Counted from the stretch's first letter, positions 35,339 to 49,164 are shown. The stretch: 64,000 nt of DNA from Vibrio tapetis subsp. quintayensis (GCF_030409945.1 NZ_JAUFQV010000012.1:124001-188000), one strand, 5' to 3'. Notes: generated by a model not told the origin, from the sequence alone. Program-made: numbers and translations.

Positions 35339-37813
35339 ATGCAACACAAGAATATCTTATTAGCGGGTCAGCAAAATGCCGGAAAGTCGACGTTGTTTAA
35401 TATGCTTACCGGCGCAAGACAACACGTAGCCAATTATCCTGGTGTGACGGTTGATAAAATTTCAGGTTCGTTTTCTGATGACGAAAATCGATACACAATA
35501 ACCGATTTACCCGGCACTTACAGTTTGACCAGTTTTTCATTAGAAGAGCGTGTTGCGAGGCAAGCCCTAAGGGAAGATGACGTAGATGTAATCGTCAACG
35601 TGGTAGATGCCGCGAACCTAACACGATCATTAAACCTTACTTTACAGATATTTGAACTGAACAAACCCTGCGCCATTGTGTTGAACATGATGGATGTTGC
35701 GCAGAAAGAGGGCGTAACAATAGACTCCGTTAAGCTAGCGGGATTACTCGGTGTGCCTGTAGTTGAAAGCATTGGCCGAAAAGGCCAAGGGAAGCAGGGA
35801 ATCACCCAAGCCATTGATGTAGCAAAAGTAGCAAACATTCCAGAAGTCTACTCGGAAATTACCGAAGAAATTGCAGCGCTTCAACATTTGTTTACACAGT
35901 TGAATATTAGGCAAAGCCTTAATCATAGGTGGCTAGCGCTACGCTTACTGGAGGGTGACTCTGAAGTCACAACCTGGCTAAACGAGCTAGGTGCAGGTGA
36001 AGCGTGTCGAAACATAGCGTTAAATGCACAGCAGCGGATTACCGGTGAGCTTAACGATTATTTCGTGCCCAAAAGGCATGCTCAAGTTTTGGCGTTGTAT
36101 AAGCAGTGTGTCGATGTTGATCTTAGTAAGCGACCAGAGAAGTCGTTAAGTCAAAAAATAGACTCAGTCGTACTTCACCCTATGCTCGCTCCAATATGCT
36201 TGTTACTTACTGTTTTCGCAATCTATCAATGCTCAATTGTGTGGGGTTATGAGCTAACAAACTATACGTGGCCGATTCTAGCAAGCGCACGAGAATGGAT
36301 AGCCGGATTTTTGCCTGCCGCTGGTTTCCTGCATGACCCTTACACTCGTTCCTTGGGATTATGGGTTGTAGATTCAGCCAATACGTTGTTGAACTATGTG
36401 CCCATCTTTCTGATTCTTTTCGCACTCATCGCGATATTGGAAGACTCTGGCTATATGGCGAGAATCGCGTTTATTTGCGACAAAGTTTTGCATCGGTTTG
36501 GCTTACATGGGCAAAGTACTCTGCCCATGATATTAAGCGGCGTGTTTGCTGGCGGCTGCGCAGTTCCGGGAATCATGGCGACCAAAGGGATACCCGACAA
36601 CCGAGCAAGAATGGCGACTATTTTGACCGTGCCGTTCATGAATTGCCTAGCCAAAGTCCCGTTATATACTTTGCTACTGAGCACCTTCTTTAAACAAGAT
36701 AAAGCATTGATGATGTTTTATATTTCTACGTTCACTATTATCGCAGCTCTATTAGTGGCTAAGTTGCTGACTAAAACTGTACTTAAAAGCAGTGAAACCG
36801 CACCATTTGTAATGGAATTGCCAAGATATAACTTACCCACTCTTAGAAGCGTACTAACCCGAGCCATTGAGCGTACGTGGACGTATGTAAAGAAAGTCGG
36901 CACCATCGTTGTTGCAGTCTCTACCGTTATTTTTGTATTACTGCAATTTCCTGGAATGGAAGCCTCAGAGCAGTTTCAATATCAACAACGCGCAGAACAA
37001 GCTGTAACGAAATTCTACAAATCCATTGAGTCGACGGACTATCGTCAGAACATTAATGACGATTCGCTGCCTTTGCTTGTTAATTACTTTACCGACTTTA
37101 AGAGAGCGAAATTGAATGCGTCTGGTGCTAGCGCCTCCAAAGCCGTAAATAAAGATTTCGCCCTGCGTAACCCTGATTTTTTCTCAATCGTTGTGCCGCC
37201 CAAAGGTGACAAAGCGGCGAGAAAGGCGAATCGATCCTTACGTAAGCTCGCATCTGAACGTAAGAAAATTCGTCGAGAAATGAAAGAACTTCAATTGCAG
37301 AATTCGCTACTCGGGAGTTTTGGGCGGTCTATTGAACCCGTCACTAAATACGCAGGGTTTGATTGGAAGATCAACGTAGCGTTATTTTCATCATTTGCCG
37401 CAAGAGAAAGCAGTGTGGCGACCTTAGGCGTGTTGTTCCAACCAGATGAAGACAGTAACGATAAGCTAGAAACTCGAATCGGTCAGTCTGAAGATTTTGC
37501 CAAGCAAGGTGAGTTAGCGGCCGTTGCCCTGATATTGTTCTTTGCACTCTATCCACCTTGTTTGGCTACTGTGATGATGATCAAGGTGCAAACAGGTCAG
37601 TATCGTTGGATGGTTTTATCCATGGTATTGCCAACCTGCTTAGGCTTTGGGGTTGCAACATTGGTACACACTGTCGGCAATGCACTCGCGATCTCTGGTG
37701 TGGCTGCGATGACATCCATATACTTTACTGGTTTGTTTTTATTATTAGCGGTTGGATTTTATGGGCGGTTCCAGCAGAAGAGAAGCCCTAATATAGGCGC
37801 GCACGCGACCTAA
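35339..37813 (+). CDS. feoB: Ferrous iron transporter FeoB with expanded hydrophilic loop
   Basis: 824-residue inner-membrane ferrous iron permease. The N-terminal G domain has the P-loop GQQNAGKST (10-18), G3 DLPGTYSL and G4 LNMMD; the membrane part has VPGIMATKG-type gating helices around FAGGCAVPGIMATKGIP and a second copy near SSFAARESSVATLGVLF. It is longer than E. coli FeoB (773): residues about 540-660 form a charged loop ending in a Lys/Arg-rich, probably coiled segment. The P-loop GQQNAGKS differs from the usual GNPNSGKT, suggesting a FeoB lineage different from the V. cholerae type. A Cys-rich mini-protein follows 15 bp downstream. Confidence 0.95.
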   Translation: MQHKNILLAGQQNAGKSTLFNMLTGARQHVANYPGVTVDKISGSFSDDENRYTITDLPGTYSLTSFSLEERVARQALREDDVDVIVNVVDAANLTRSLNLTLQIFELNKPCAIVLNMMDVAQKEGVTIDSVKLAGLLGVPVVESIGRKGQGKQGITQAIDVAKVANIPEVYSEITEEIAALQHLFTQLNIRQSLNHRWLALRLLEGDSEVTTWLNELGAGEACRNIALNAQQRITGELNDYFVPKRHAQVLALYKQCVDVDLSKRPEKSLSQKIDSVVLHPMLAPICLLLTVFAIYQCSIVWGYELTNYTWPILASAREWIAGFLPAAGFLHDPYTRSLGLWVVDSANTLLNYVPIFLILFALIAILEDSGYMARIAFICDKVLHRFGLHGQSTLPMILSGVFAGGCAVPGIMATKGIPDNRARMATILTVPFMNCLAKVPLYTLLLSTFFKQDKALMMFYISTFTIIAALLVAKLLTKTVLKSSETAPFVMELPRYNLPTLRSVLTRAIERTWTYVKKVGTIVVAVSTVIFVLLQFPGMEASEQFQYQQRAEQAVTKFYKSIESTDYRQNINDDSLPLLVNYFTDFKRAKLNASGASASKAVNKDFALRNPDFFSIVVPPKGDKAARKANRSLRKLASERKKIRREMKELQLQNSLLGSFGRSIEPVTKYAGFDWKINVALFSSFAARESSVATLGVLFQPDEDSNDKLETRIGQSEDFAKQGELAAVALILFFALYPPCLATVMMIKVQTGQYRWMVLSMVLPTCLGFGVATLVHTVGNALAISGVAAMTSIYFTGLFLLLAVGFYGRFQQKRSPNIGAHAT

Positions 37814-37828
37814 CGAGAGGTAATCACT

Positions 37829-37990
37829 ATGTATGAGGCATCGACATCATTCACGGATGCATTCTTGGTTATAGCGGTTGTGTGTGCCGCAGGCTATTAC
37901 TTATACCGTAAATGGTTCAAAAAGCGCGGCCAGTGCGGAGGATGCTCGGGTTGCCCTTCGAGCAAAGGGAATAAGTGCGATAAATCGTGA
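37829..37990 (+). CDS. FeoB-associated Cys-rich membrane protein
   Basis: 53-residue protein found by reading the sequence after feoB. MYEASTSFTDAFLVIAVVC begins a single membrane helix (about residues 9-27), followed by a basic patch RKWFKKR and a Cys-rich tail CGGCSGCPSSKGNKC with CxxCxxC. By the positive-inside rule the tail is cytoplasmic. GAGAGG lies upstream of the ATG. This matches the small FeoB-associated Cys-rich family that in some genomes replaces the winged-helix FeoC. A role in delivering or sensing iron at FeoB is inferred; no function is proven. Confidence 0.85.
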   Translation: MYEASTSFTDAFLVIAVVCAAGYYLYRKWFKKRGQCGGCSGCPSSKGNKCDKS

Positions 37991-38211
37991 AGTGTTGTGA
38001 GTGGTTCTTGATCGACAATTGAGTGATAGTTAAGCGATATTTGCTAATTATTGTCACTTCAAAGGATAATGGGCCTTTAAATTAGTAAGAGTCTGGTTTT
38101 ATATAGCGCCTTTTCTTATTATTTTGGTGAATTACATAGTACTTTTGGTTATTTATTACTGCTCGATGATTCAGGTACATTGAGCGGCATCTAATTAAAA
38201 GAGTACTAATA

Positions 38212-38970
38212 ATGTCTGTCTTTAAAAAACTTTTGCTTACCTCTCTTGCTATCGCCACTACGTTTACCTCTAGCGTTTCACTTGCTCAGGAAGAAGTGAA
38301 AGTGGGCATGTCTGGCCGCTATTTTCCGTTTACTTTTGTCAAACTAGATGAATTACAAGGCTATGAAATTGATGTTTGGAATGAAATTGGTAAACGTGCT
38401 GACTACAAAGTAGAGTTTGTCACATCTAGCTTTTCAGGCCTGTTTGGTATGTTAGAAGCGGGTCACATTGATACCATCAGTAACCAAATCACAATAACGG
38501 ATGCCCGCAAAGCCAAATACGCTTTTTCGGTACCTTACGTGGTAGACGGCGCACAAGTTGTGGTACGTAAAGGCCGTGAAGACATTCAAGGCATTGACGA
38601 CCTTAAAGGCAAAAAAGTTGCCGTAAACTTAGGCAGTAACTTTGAGCAATTATTGCGTCAACACGACACAAACAATGAAATTAACATCATTACTTACGAC
38701 AGTGGTTTTGAGCAGGATGTTGCATTAGGCCGTACTGACGCGTTTGTTATGGACCGTGTCTCATCAACTCAACTGATCAAAAAATCAGGCTTGCCGTTGG
38801 CTTTAGCAGGTAAGCCGTTTGAAACGATTGAAAATGCGATGCCTTTCTTGAATAAACCAGAAAAACTGGCCATTAAAGCGAAAGTGGATCAAGCGCTGAC
38901 TGAAATGAAAGCCGACGGTACTTTATCTCAGATCTCTCAGAAATGGTTTGATGCAGATATTACTAAATAA
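38212..38970 (+). CDS. Amino-acid ABC transporter, periplasmic substrate-binding protein (cystine/polar type)
   Basis: 252 residues with a signal peptide ending near SVSLA (about residue 25) and a family 3 solute-binding domain: VKVGMSGRYFPFTFV, LQGYEIDVWNEIGKRADYKVEF and FSGLFGMLEAGHIDTISNQITIT are typical of the cystine-binding FliY/TcyJ branch. It is first in a three-gene operon with a permease and an ATPase. Mature protein lacks cysteines in the parts I read. The exact ligand (cystine or another polar amino acid) cannot be fixed. Confidence 0.92.
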   Translation: MSVFKKLLLTSLAIATTFTSSVSLAQEEVKVGMSGRYFPFTFVKLDELQGYEIDVWNEIGKRADYKVEFVTSSFSGLFGMLEAGHIDTISNQITITDARKAKYAFSVPYVVDGAQVVVRKGREDIQGIDDLKGKKVAVNLGSNFEQLLRQHDTNNEINIITYDSGFEQDVALGRTDAFVMDRVSSTQLIKKSGLPLALAGKPFETIENAMPFLNKPEKLAIKAKVDQALTEMKADGTLSQISQKWFDADITK

Positions 38971-39644
38971 TGAACGGTTTTGACTTTGATTATATGCTGG
39001 CGTTATTTCCGATATTGATAAAATATTTGGGAGTAACGCTGCAAATGTCATTGATAGGCTTTGCTATTGCACTGGCTATATCGATGGTTTTGGCGCTAGT
39101 GCGAGTCTTTAAGATAAAAGGCCTTAATGCGCTGGTTGTGGTGTACATCTCGTTTTTTCGAGGGACGCCATTATTGGTTCAGCTGTTTTTACTTTATTAC
39201 GGTCTGCCACAAGTCTTTCCTATATTCATAGGAATGGATGCTTTCAGCGCTGCGGTGATTGGGTTATCTCTGCACTTTTCCGCTTATATGGCAGAGAGTA
39301 TTCGTGCCGCTATTTTAGGTATTGATAAAAGCCAAATGGAAGCGAGCTTAAGTGTCGGCATGACTCAGTTGCAAGCGATGAAAAGGGTCATATTGCCGCA
39401 AGCTGCTCGTGTCGCAACGCCATCTCTTATGAATTACTTTATCGACATGATCAAAAGTACTTCGTTGGCATTCACTTTGGGCGTGGCTGAAATTATGGCG
39501 AAAGCGCAAATGGAAGCATCATCAAGCTTTAAGTTTTTTGAAGCGTTCCTTGCTGTTGCTCTGATTTACTGGATTGTTGTCGTGTTCTTTACTCGCATTC
39601 AGACTGCCCTAGAGAAAAACTTGAATAAGGCGTTTGTCCGATGA
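38970..39644 (+). CDS. Amino-acid ABC transporter permease (TcyL/YecS-like)
   Basis: 224-residue inner-membrane permease with about five helices. [22 protein letters not shown] is the signature of polar amino-acid permeases, and the EAA loop reads [22 protein letters not shown]. Its ATG overlaps the binding-protein stop (TAATG) and its stop overlaps the ATPase start (ATGA), so all three are translationally coupled. A single permease gene implies a homodimeric channel, unlike the heterodimeric importer at 25.8-27.3 kb. Confidence 0.93.
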   Translation: MNGFDFDYMLALFPILIKYLGVTLQMSLIGFAIALAISMVLALVRVFKIKGLNALVVVYISFFRGTPLLVQLFLLYYGLPQVFPIFIGMDAFSAAVIGLSLHFSAYMAESIRAAILGIDKSQMEASLSVGMTQLQAMKRVILPQAARVATPSLMNYFIDMIKSTSLAFTLGVAEIMAKAQMEASSSFKFFEAFLAVALIYWIVVVFFTRIQTALEKNLNKAFVR

Positions 39645-40381
39645 TACGAGTAAGCCAATTGAGTAAAAAATTTGGTGATCACGAGGTGCTTAAGCAGATT
39701 GACCTTGAAGTAGAAAAGGGCGAAATCGTGGTGATTATTGGGCCGTCAGGTACCGGAAAATCCACATTACTGCGTTGTTTAAATTATCTTGAAGCTCCGA
39801 CTACCGGTCATATTTCTATTGGTAATGTCACGGTTGATGCGCAGTCGGTTAATTCTAAAGTCATTCACCAGCTCAGATCTCAAAGCAGCTTTGTATTTCA
39901 AAATTACGCGTTGTTTGCCAATAAAACGGCATTGGAAAATGTCGCTGAGTCGCTGATTACCGTTTGGAAAGAGCCTAAGGCTACAGCGCTAAGTACCGCA
40001 GAAAAACTGCTAGAAAGCGTAGGGATGAATGAGCATCAACATAAATATCCTGCTCAGCTTTCTGGTGGTCAACAACAACGAGTCGGTATTGCTCGCGCAA
40101 TGGCTTGTAAAGGCGATGTTATTCTATTCGATGAGCCGACATCCGCGCTCGACCCGGAATGGGTTGATGAAGTACTTACGGTAATGAAGCAACTCGCTAA
40201 GCAAAAACAAACCATGATAGTTGTGACTCATGAAATGCAGTTTGCCCGAGAAGTAGCAGATAAAGTGATATTTATGGAAGGTGGAGTTATCGTGGAGCAG
40301 GGGCCACCTGAGCAAATTTTTGGTCAGCCTCAACATGAAAGGACACGTGCCTTTGTTGCCAGAGCGACGAATAGTCAATAG
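39641..40381 (+). CDS. Amino-acid ABC transporter, ATP-binding protein (TcyN/YecC-like)
   Basis: 246-residue ATPase. Walker [11 protein letters not shown]-loop FVFQNYALF, signature [10 protein letters not shown], Walker [15 protein letters not shown] and switch His in VVTHEM are all present. It starts four bases inside the permease gene and ends the three-gene operon, 43 bp before a strong terminator. Confidence 0.94.
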   Translation: MIRVSQLSKKFGDHEVLKQIDLEVEKGEIVVIIGPSGTGKSTLLRCLNYLEAPTTGHISIGNVTVDAQSVNSKVIHQLRSQSSFVFQNYALFANKTALENVAESLITVWKEPKATALSTAEKLLESVGMNEHQHKYPAQLSGGQQQRVGIARAMACKGDVILFDEPTSALDPEWVDEVLTVMKQLAKQKQTMIVVTHEMQFAREVADKVIFMEGGVIVEQGPPEQIFGQPQHERTRAFVARATNSQ

Positions 40382-40423
40382 CGACCAATCGTTACCGCTT
40401 AATCCTTAAAAATAGAATAAAAT

Positions 40424-40450
40424 GGCCCCGTTATTAAACGGGGCCTTTTT
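40424..40450 (+). terminator. Rho-independent terminator of the second ABC importer operon
   Basis: Perfect 9-bp GC-rich stem GGCCCCGTT / AACGGGGCC with a four-base loop and TTTTTATT. It sits between converging genes; its T-run favours the + strand. Confidence 0.95.
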
Positions 40451-40451
40451 A

Positions 40452-41594
40452 TTATTCGCTGAACCAGTAGCCTTTGTTTACAAGCTCGGTCAATATAGTG
40501 ATAACACTCGTTATGTCTTCACAAGACTGGATGCTTTCATTGGCTAGCTGTTGGTTATCACACAGTGCATGAATCAATGGCTGTTGTGGCTTCGTTACTT
40601 GTATGACTTCACCGTTAATGTACGCGGTGTTTAAATCATGTTGGTGGTAGTAGGCTCTTAGTCCAGATACGCGTTCAAATACGCCACCGTGCTCAAGGTG
40701 GTTTTGAATTTCTTCACTCGTCCATGCATCTTCTGGCGCGACCACATCTAGCTGGTGGCGAGACTGACTGAGCAGGCAACCCATAAACTTATCGACAAAC
40801 GATTGGTCTTCAAGGGCTTTGTTCAGCATACCTTTGAGGTGGTCTAAATCATTGGTTTGGATCAAACCGCTATTTTGTTGAGGCTGTTGATCTGGGTTAT
40901 GCAGGTGCACATCGCCAATATCATGAGCTAAAACAAAATCGGCAAAGTTGCTGATGAGCTCTTGTTCTTTTGGTGAACGGTAACCAACGGAATAACTCAT
41001 TGATGCTTCTAGTGCATAACCATCATGAGGGAAACCGGGTGGAATGTATAAGATGTCACCTGGTTCTAAAACATCATCTATGATGGCGTCAAAACCTTCA
41101 ATTTGACGAAGTGCAGAGTGACGACAGGTTTCTACGTATTGACCTTCATCTTTCGCACCAACGCGCCAGTGTCTTTTACCTTGTCCTTGAATGATGAACA
41201 CATCGTATTGGTCGATATGAGGACCAACGCCGCCGCCGGCAACAGAGTAACTGATCATCAAGTCATCAAATAGCCAATTTGGCAGTGCGCTAAACGGTTT
41301 AACCAACTGAGCGGCTTCAGTGTGCCAGTGATTGGCGGCTTGAACGATGAAAGACCAGTTAGTCTCGCCAAGCTCTGTGAATTTCTCTTCTTTAAAAGGA
41401 CCATGTTCGGCTTGCCATTGACCCTCTAAGTTCGAAACGAAACGAGAGTCGATTTCCTCCTCCATGGTTAAACCAGCCAGTTCGTCTGGGCTCATAGGGT
41501 CTTCGAAATTGGCGAAACCACCTTTGATGATGGTGGGTTTTTTCTGCCAAAATTCAGTGAGGAATTGTTCTAAAGAAAAGGAAAGCTGATACAT
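40452..41594 (-). CDS. roxA: Ribosomal protein uL16 3-hydroxylase RoxA (cupin, 2-oxoglutarate oxygenase)
   Basis: 380-residue 2-oxoglutarate/Fe(II) oxygenase of the JmjC/cupin type that hydroxylates an arginine of ribosomal protein uL16. The facial triad is readable: His126 and Asp128 in GPHIDQYDVFIIQ and His190 in PPGFPHDG. GQGKRHWRVG is the family motif for the cofactor pocket. The C-terminal ~150 residues form the dimerisation/winged-helix part. It is monocistronic, converging on the ABC operon terminator. The E. coli orthologue is YcfD. Confidence 0.95.
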   Translation of the reverse strand: MYQLSFSLEQFLTEFWQKKPTIIKGGFANFEDPMSPDELAGLTMEEEIDSRFVSNLEGQWQAEHGPFKEEKFTELGETNWSFIVQAANHWHTEAAQLVKPFSALPNWLFDDLMISYSVAGGGVGPHIDQYDVFIIQGQGKRHWRVGAKDEGQYVETCRHSALRQIEGFDAIIDDVLEPGDILYIPPGFPHDGYALEASMSYSVGYRSPKEQELISNFADFVLAHDIGDVHLHNPDQQPQQNSGLIQTNDLDHLKGMLNKALEDQSFVDKFMGCLLSQSRHQLDVVAPEDAWTSEEIQNHLEHGGVFERVSGLRAYYHQHDLNTAYINGEVIQVTKPQQPLIHALCDNQQLANESIQSCEDITSVITILTELVNKGYWFSE

Positions 41595-41651
41595 AAATAG
41601 TCTTCATAGCGAATTATGCGCGCATTGTACCAGCTTATTTCGGCGACCAAT

Positions 41652-41679
41652 AAAAAAAGAGCCACCTTTCGGTGACTCT
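41652..41679 (-). terminator. Rho-independent terminator after purB
   Basis: Stem AGAGcCACC / GGTGaCTCT with one mismatched pair and a four-base loop, followed on the minus strand by seven T; 49 bp past the purB stop. Confidence 0.85.
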
Positions 41680-41727
41680 CATTACTCGATTAAGAAAAAG
41701 GCTTTCCCTGATTCTTTAAGTTTGCGC

Positions 41728-43116
<1,389 letters not shown>

Positions 43117-43127
43117 TTAAATGGGGG

Positions 43128-43745
43128 TTAAATTCTTGCTAATAATATTTGGGCTTGCTCGATCATTTTCTTGCGGCCAAATATTAAGTGACGTCGCTTA
43201 CCACCAGTTTGGCGCCAAAGTACTGCGCTACGAATGCCAGAAAGCAGCAGAGCACGAACTTTGTGTTGATTGGAGGTTTGCTGTAATACGGTAGGGGTGC
43301 CAGTAACTTGGATTCGTGGGCCAACAGGGCTGATAACATCAAGGTAGATGCTCGCAAGGTTACTGATCATGTTTTCGTCGAACAAATCAAAATGTTCAGT
43401 TTGGCGTTGTGCCATTTGAATGCGGTCACCCAATTGAGACATTGCATCACGGCGCGTATCAAGCTTGCGCTCGAGTGCCATTAGGCTAATAAGGTAACGT
43501 GTGACTTCACTTCCAGCAGGGGTGCTGTCGATGCCTTCAATAAGGCATTCTAGTCCTATTTTTAGGTCAGCTTCAGTGCCAAACACATCAAGAGTATTAG
43601 AAGGATTGGTACTTAGAATAGCGTTAACAGAGGCTTTAAACGCGTCTGAATCACAATGACCGTTCTTTGCAACTTCTTGTACAAGTGCAACAGCTTGGCA
43701 CATACCGGCAAATGCGATGGTGCGGTCATAAAGTGTATTAGCCAC
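43128..43745 (-). CDS. hflD: High frequency lysogenization protein HflD
   Basis: 205-residue helical protein (E. coli 213). The start [20 protein letters not shown] and [16 protein letters not shown] with the end [20 protein letters not shown] are characteristic. HflD associates with the inner membrane and modulates lambda lysogeny by binding CII; its cellular role is not settled. It sits between mnmA (72 bp upstream) and purB (29 bp downstream), the standard context. Confidence 0.95.
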   Translation of the reverse strand: MANTLYDRTIAFAGMCQAVALVQEVAKNGHCDSDAFKASVNAILSTNPSNTLDVFGTEADLKIGLECLIEGIDSTPAGSEVTRYLISLMALERKLDTRRDAMSQLGDRIQMAQRQTEHFDLFDENMISNLASIYLDVISPVGPRIQVTGTPTVLQQTSNQHKVRALLLSGIRSAVLWRQTGGKRRHLIFGRKKMIEQAQILLARI

Positions 43746-43817
43746 GTAACTACTCCTTAAATTTACTTTTTATTCAATGCACTGCGTTTGCAGTGCATTG
43801 ATACTGATGTTCAAAAG

Positions 43818-44930
43818 CTAAATGCGTGCTTCGATGATCCCGCCACCTAGGCAAACTTCGCCGCTATAAAATACAGCAGATTGACCTGGAGTAACAGCGA
43901 CTTGCGGTTCATCAAAGATGACTTTGATGTTTTCATCATCCACAGGAATGATGGTGCAAGGGATGTCTTCTTGGCGATATCTGGTTTTCACAGTGCAGCT
44001 AAGTGGTGCTTTTATTGCTGCGCGGTCAACCCAATGCAGTTGAGAAGCAAAAAGGCCTTGAGATTTAAGCAGTGGGTGTTCGCCACCCTGAACAGCGATT
44101 AACACGTTACGCTTGAGATCTTTTTCAGCAACGTACCACGGATCTTCGTTGCCACCGCCGCCTTTTTGGCCACCAATGTGCAAACCTTTGCGTTGACCGA
44201 GGGTATGGTACATCAAACCTTGGTGTTCGCCGATAACTTTACCTTCAGGTGTTTCAATTTTGCCCGGCTGAGCAGGCAGATAACGAGAAAGGAAGTCGGT
44301 GAATTTACGCTCACCAATAAAGCAAATACCGGTTGAGTCCTTTTTCTTCGCAGTGATTAAGTCTTGTTCTTCTGCGATACGACGAACTTCCGGTTTTTCT
44401 AAGTCACCAACAGGGAATAGGCTGCGCGCTACCTGGTCTGAACTTAGGGTGTATAAGAAATAGCTTTGGTCTTTATTGGTGTCTAATCCACGCAACATTT
44501 GAGGCTTTTCGCCTTCAACGGTTGGGAAGGTACGACGGACGTAGTGACCCATTGCGATGTAGTCCGCATCAAGCACTTCGTCAGCGAACTCTAAAAACGC
44601 TTTGAACTTAATTTCTTTGTTACAAAGGATGTCGGGATTAGGTGTGCGTCCGGCTTTGTATTCCGCTAAGAAGTACTCGAACACGTTGTCCCAGTATTCG
44701 GAGGCAAAGTTGATCGTGTGTAGATGAATACCGAGCTTGTCGCAAACAGCCTGAGCATCAGCTAAATCTTCTGCTGCTGTGCAATACTCTTCGTTATCAT
44801 CTTCTTCCCAGTTCTTCATGAACAGGCCTTCAACTTGATAGCCTTGTTGCTGAAGCAGGTAAGCGGAAACAGAGGAGTCAACACCGCCGGACATTCCGAC
44901 AATTACTTTCTTTTGGCTGTTATCTGACAT
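43818..44930 (-). CDS. mnmA: tRNA-specific 2-thiouridylase MnmA
   Basis: 370 residues. It thiolates uridine 34 of Lys, Glu and Gln tRNAs, using sulfur relayed from the Tus/IscS system. The ATP-pyrophosphatase loop [12 protein letters not shown] is at the N-terminus; catalytic cysteines are in [11 protein letters not shown] and [18 protein letters not shown] and LGGGII mark the C-terminal beta-barrel. It is the first gene of mnmA-hflD-purB. Confidence 0.97.
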   Translation of the reverse strand: MSDNSQKKVIVGMSGGVDSSVSAYLLQQQGYQVEGLFMKNWEEDDNEEYCTAAEDLADAQAVCDKLGIHLHTINFASEYWDNVFEYFLAEYKAGRTPNPDILCNKEIKFKAFLEFADEVLDADYIAMGHYVRRTFPTVEGEKPQMLRGLDTNKDQSYFLYTLSSDQVARSLFPVGDLEKPEVRRIAEEQDLITAKKKDSTGICFIGERKFTDFLSRYLPAQPGKIETPEGKVIGEHQGLMYHTLGQRKGLHIGGQKGGGGNEDPWYVAEKDLKRNVLIAVQGGEHPLLKSQGLFASQLHWVDRAAIKAPLSCTVKTRYRQEDIPCTIIPVDDENIKVIFDEPQVAVTPGQSAVFYSGEVCLGGGIIEARI

Positions 44931-45078
44931 GGTTCTCTACCACAAAAATTACTTGGCTGCAGATTCTATCAGAAAGATTTTGTTGGTGACAGTTCCGAGA
45001 GCTAAATCACAGTTTATTCTCTGGGTTTTAGCTCTTATTTGAACAAAGTCTAACCATTTTCGTGAGCTTGGTTACGGG

Positions 45079-45762
45079 CTAGAGTTGAACGTCTACTTCT
45101 TTGTATTCACCTGGTTGTAAATCGTTTAATTGCCATTGGCCCATTGAATGCCTAATTAATCTCAGAGTAGGGAAGCCGATATTGGCGGTCATGCGTCTTA
45201 CTTGGCGATTACGCCCTTCAATTATGGTGACGGCTAGCCATGCGGTTGGGATGGCGGCGCGAAAACGAACCGGAGGGTTCCTTTCCCACAGCGTTGGTTC
45301 ATCCAAAATTTCTACTTTTGCAGGCAGTGTCATGCCGTCTTTGAGCTCAACCCCTTTACGCAGTTTATCTAAGTCTTCTTCACTAGGATCCCCCTCAACC
45401 TGAACCCAGTACGTTTTTGGTGACTTGGAGCTAGGCTGAGTGAGCTTCGCTTGTAAGATCCCATCGTTTGTTAGTACCAACAAACCTTCACTGTCTCTGT
45501 CTAGGCGACCCGCGGCATAGACATCTTTGACGGTAATGTAATCCGCAAGGGTTTTTCGGCCGTCACCGTCGGTGAATTGACTTAAAGTGTCATAAGGTTT
45601 GTTAAAAATCAGTACTTTTCTATCAGCCGCACTGATTCTCGGCTTTGACTCTGTTCTTTGCTTCTTTCTGTTGCTCGATGAATGGCCTGCACTTTGTTTA
45701 AAACCCGGTTTGCCAGAGCGGAGTGCGGGCTTCGAGTTTGTGCTGCGAGAACGGAATGACAT
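45079..45762 (-). CDS. rluE: 23S rRNA pseudouridine(2457) synthase RluE
   Basis: 227-residue RsuA/RluB-type pseudouridine synthase. The catalytic Asp is in [39 protein letters not shown] is the second conserved motif. There is no S4 domain, and the N-terminal ~45 residues are Ser/Arg/Lys-rich and disordered, as in RluE, which modifies U2457 of 23S rRNA in E. coli. It is divergent from icd and monocistronic. Confidence 0.93.
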   Translation of the reverse strand: MSFRSRSTNSKPALRSGKPGFKQSAGHSSSNRKKQRTESKPRISAADRKVLIFNKPYDTLSQFTDGDGRKTLADYITVKDVYAAGRLDRDSEGLLVLTNDGILQAKLTQPSSKSPKTYWVQVEGDPSEEDLDKLRKGVELKDGMTLPAKVEILDEPTLWERNPPVRFRAAIPTAWLAVTIIEGRNRQVRRMTANIGFPTLRLIRHSMGQWQLNDLQPGEYKEVDVQL

Positions 45763-48325
<2,563 letters not shown>

Positions 48326-48349
48326 TAGTTTTAGCAATCTAAACACTCA

Positions 48350-48379
48350 AAACCGCCTATTCTGTTAGGCGGTTTTTTT
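48350..48379 (+). terminator. Rho-independent terminator of icd
   Basis: Perfect 10-bp stem AAACCGCCTA / TAGGCGGTTT with a six-base loop and TTTTTTT, 24 bp past the stop. Confidence 0.95.
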
Positions 48380-48455
48380 ATGCGTTTAAACGGTTCGGAC
48401 TCTCGGACTAAATAGAATTATGTTGTGAATGGCGTTTTGAAAGAACAAAAATGAC

Positions 48456-48478
48456 GAAACCCGCTAAATGCGGGTTTC
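48456..48478 (-). terminator. Terminator of cspD
   Basis: Perfect 9-bp stem GAAACCCGC / GCGGGTTTC with a five-base loop; the minus strand continues CGTCATTTTTG. It lies 36 bp past the cspD stop. Confidence 0.8.
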
Positions 48479-48514
48479 AAGTGCTCATACAAATGTTGGA
48501 CTTAACAAAGCCAA

Positions 48515-48736
48515 TTATTTTGCGGGTTCGCCTTCGATAGGGACGACAGAACTTGCATGAGAACCTTTTGGCCCTTTTTCTACTTCATAGGCAACGGGTT
48601 GGCCTGCTTTTAGCGTGCGATACCCATCCATTTTGATTGTAGAGTAATGAGCAAAAATGTCGCCATCCTCTCCTTCTGGACAAATAAACCCAAATCCTTT
48701 GGCATTATTGAACCATTTTACTGTACCTGTAGCCAT
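48515..48736 (-). CDS. cspD: Cold shock-like protein CspD
   Basis: 73-residue single-stranded nucleic-acid-binding cold-shock domain. RNP1 is KGFGFICPEG and RNP2 DIFAHYSTI. The replacement of the usual FVHFS by FAHYS and the location back-to-back with clpS-clpA identify CspD, which in E. coli is not cold induced but inhibits replication in stationary phase and is turned over by Lon. Function here is inferred from orthology. Confidence 0.93.
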   Translation of the reverse strand: MATGTVKWFNNAKGFGFICPEGEDGDIFAHYSTIKMDGYRTLKAGQPVAYEVEKGPKGSHASSVVPIEGEPAK

Positions 48737-49164
48737 GCTTTACATCCCTCATGCATTCGTTACTAACTGATGTTGTTACGTCGACGCTTACTATTTGTAC
48801 TGATTAGTGCGCTTTACAATTGTGATGAACGTCCATTTGGGACGATCTAATTTTTAACGCACCAGCACACAATTTAGTCAATGAGTTTCACTAGTCAATA
48901 GTTTTTGTGAATAAAGTCTAACAATTTGACAAAGATTTCATTTTTGAGATTAACAATTTTGTAACTAACGGCTTTGCGGGCTTGTAGGAGTTCACATAAC
49001 TAATGGAGTGATAGTTCTATCATTACAATGGGTTTGCAATTCTTTGTGCTAACCCAATAGCAATGTTTTATTTGCAGGGATACAATTGCTGCATTAGTCT
49101 TAAATAGAAGGTGTTTTTTGGGAGTGCATTTTACTTTCGCATCTTCGCAACAACCGACGATACC
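48737..49164. other. Divergent intergenic region between cspD and clpS, 428 bp
   Basis: Promoter and leader region for cspD (-) and clpS-clpA (+). AT-rich; an open frame leads into clpS from 49111 but lacks the family N-terminus and ribosome site. No operator or small RNA was identified. Confidence 0.55.

Noticed and set aside
36361..36693. 110-codon open frame inside feoB on the same strand
   Set aside because: Lies wholly within feoB in another frame; feoB motifs run through it without interruption.
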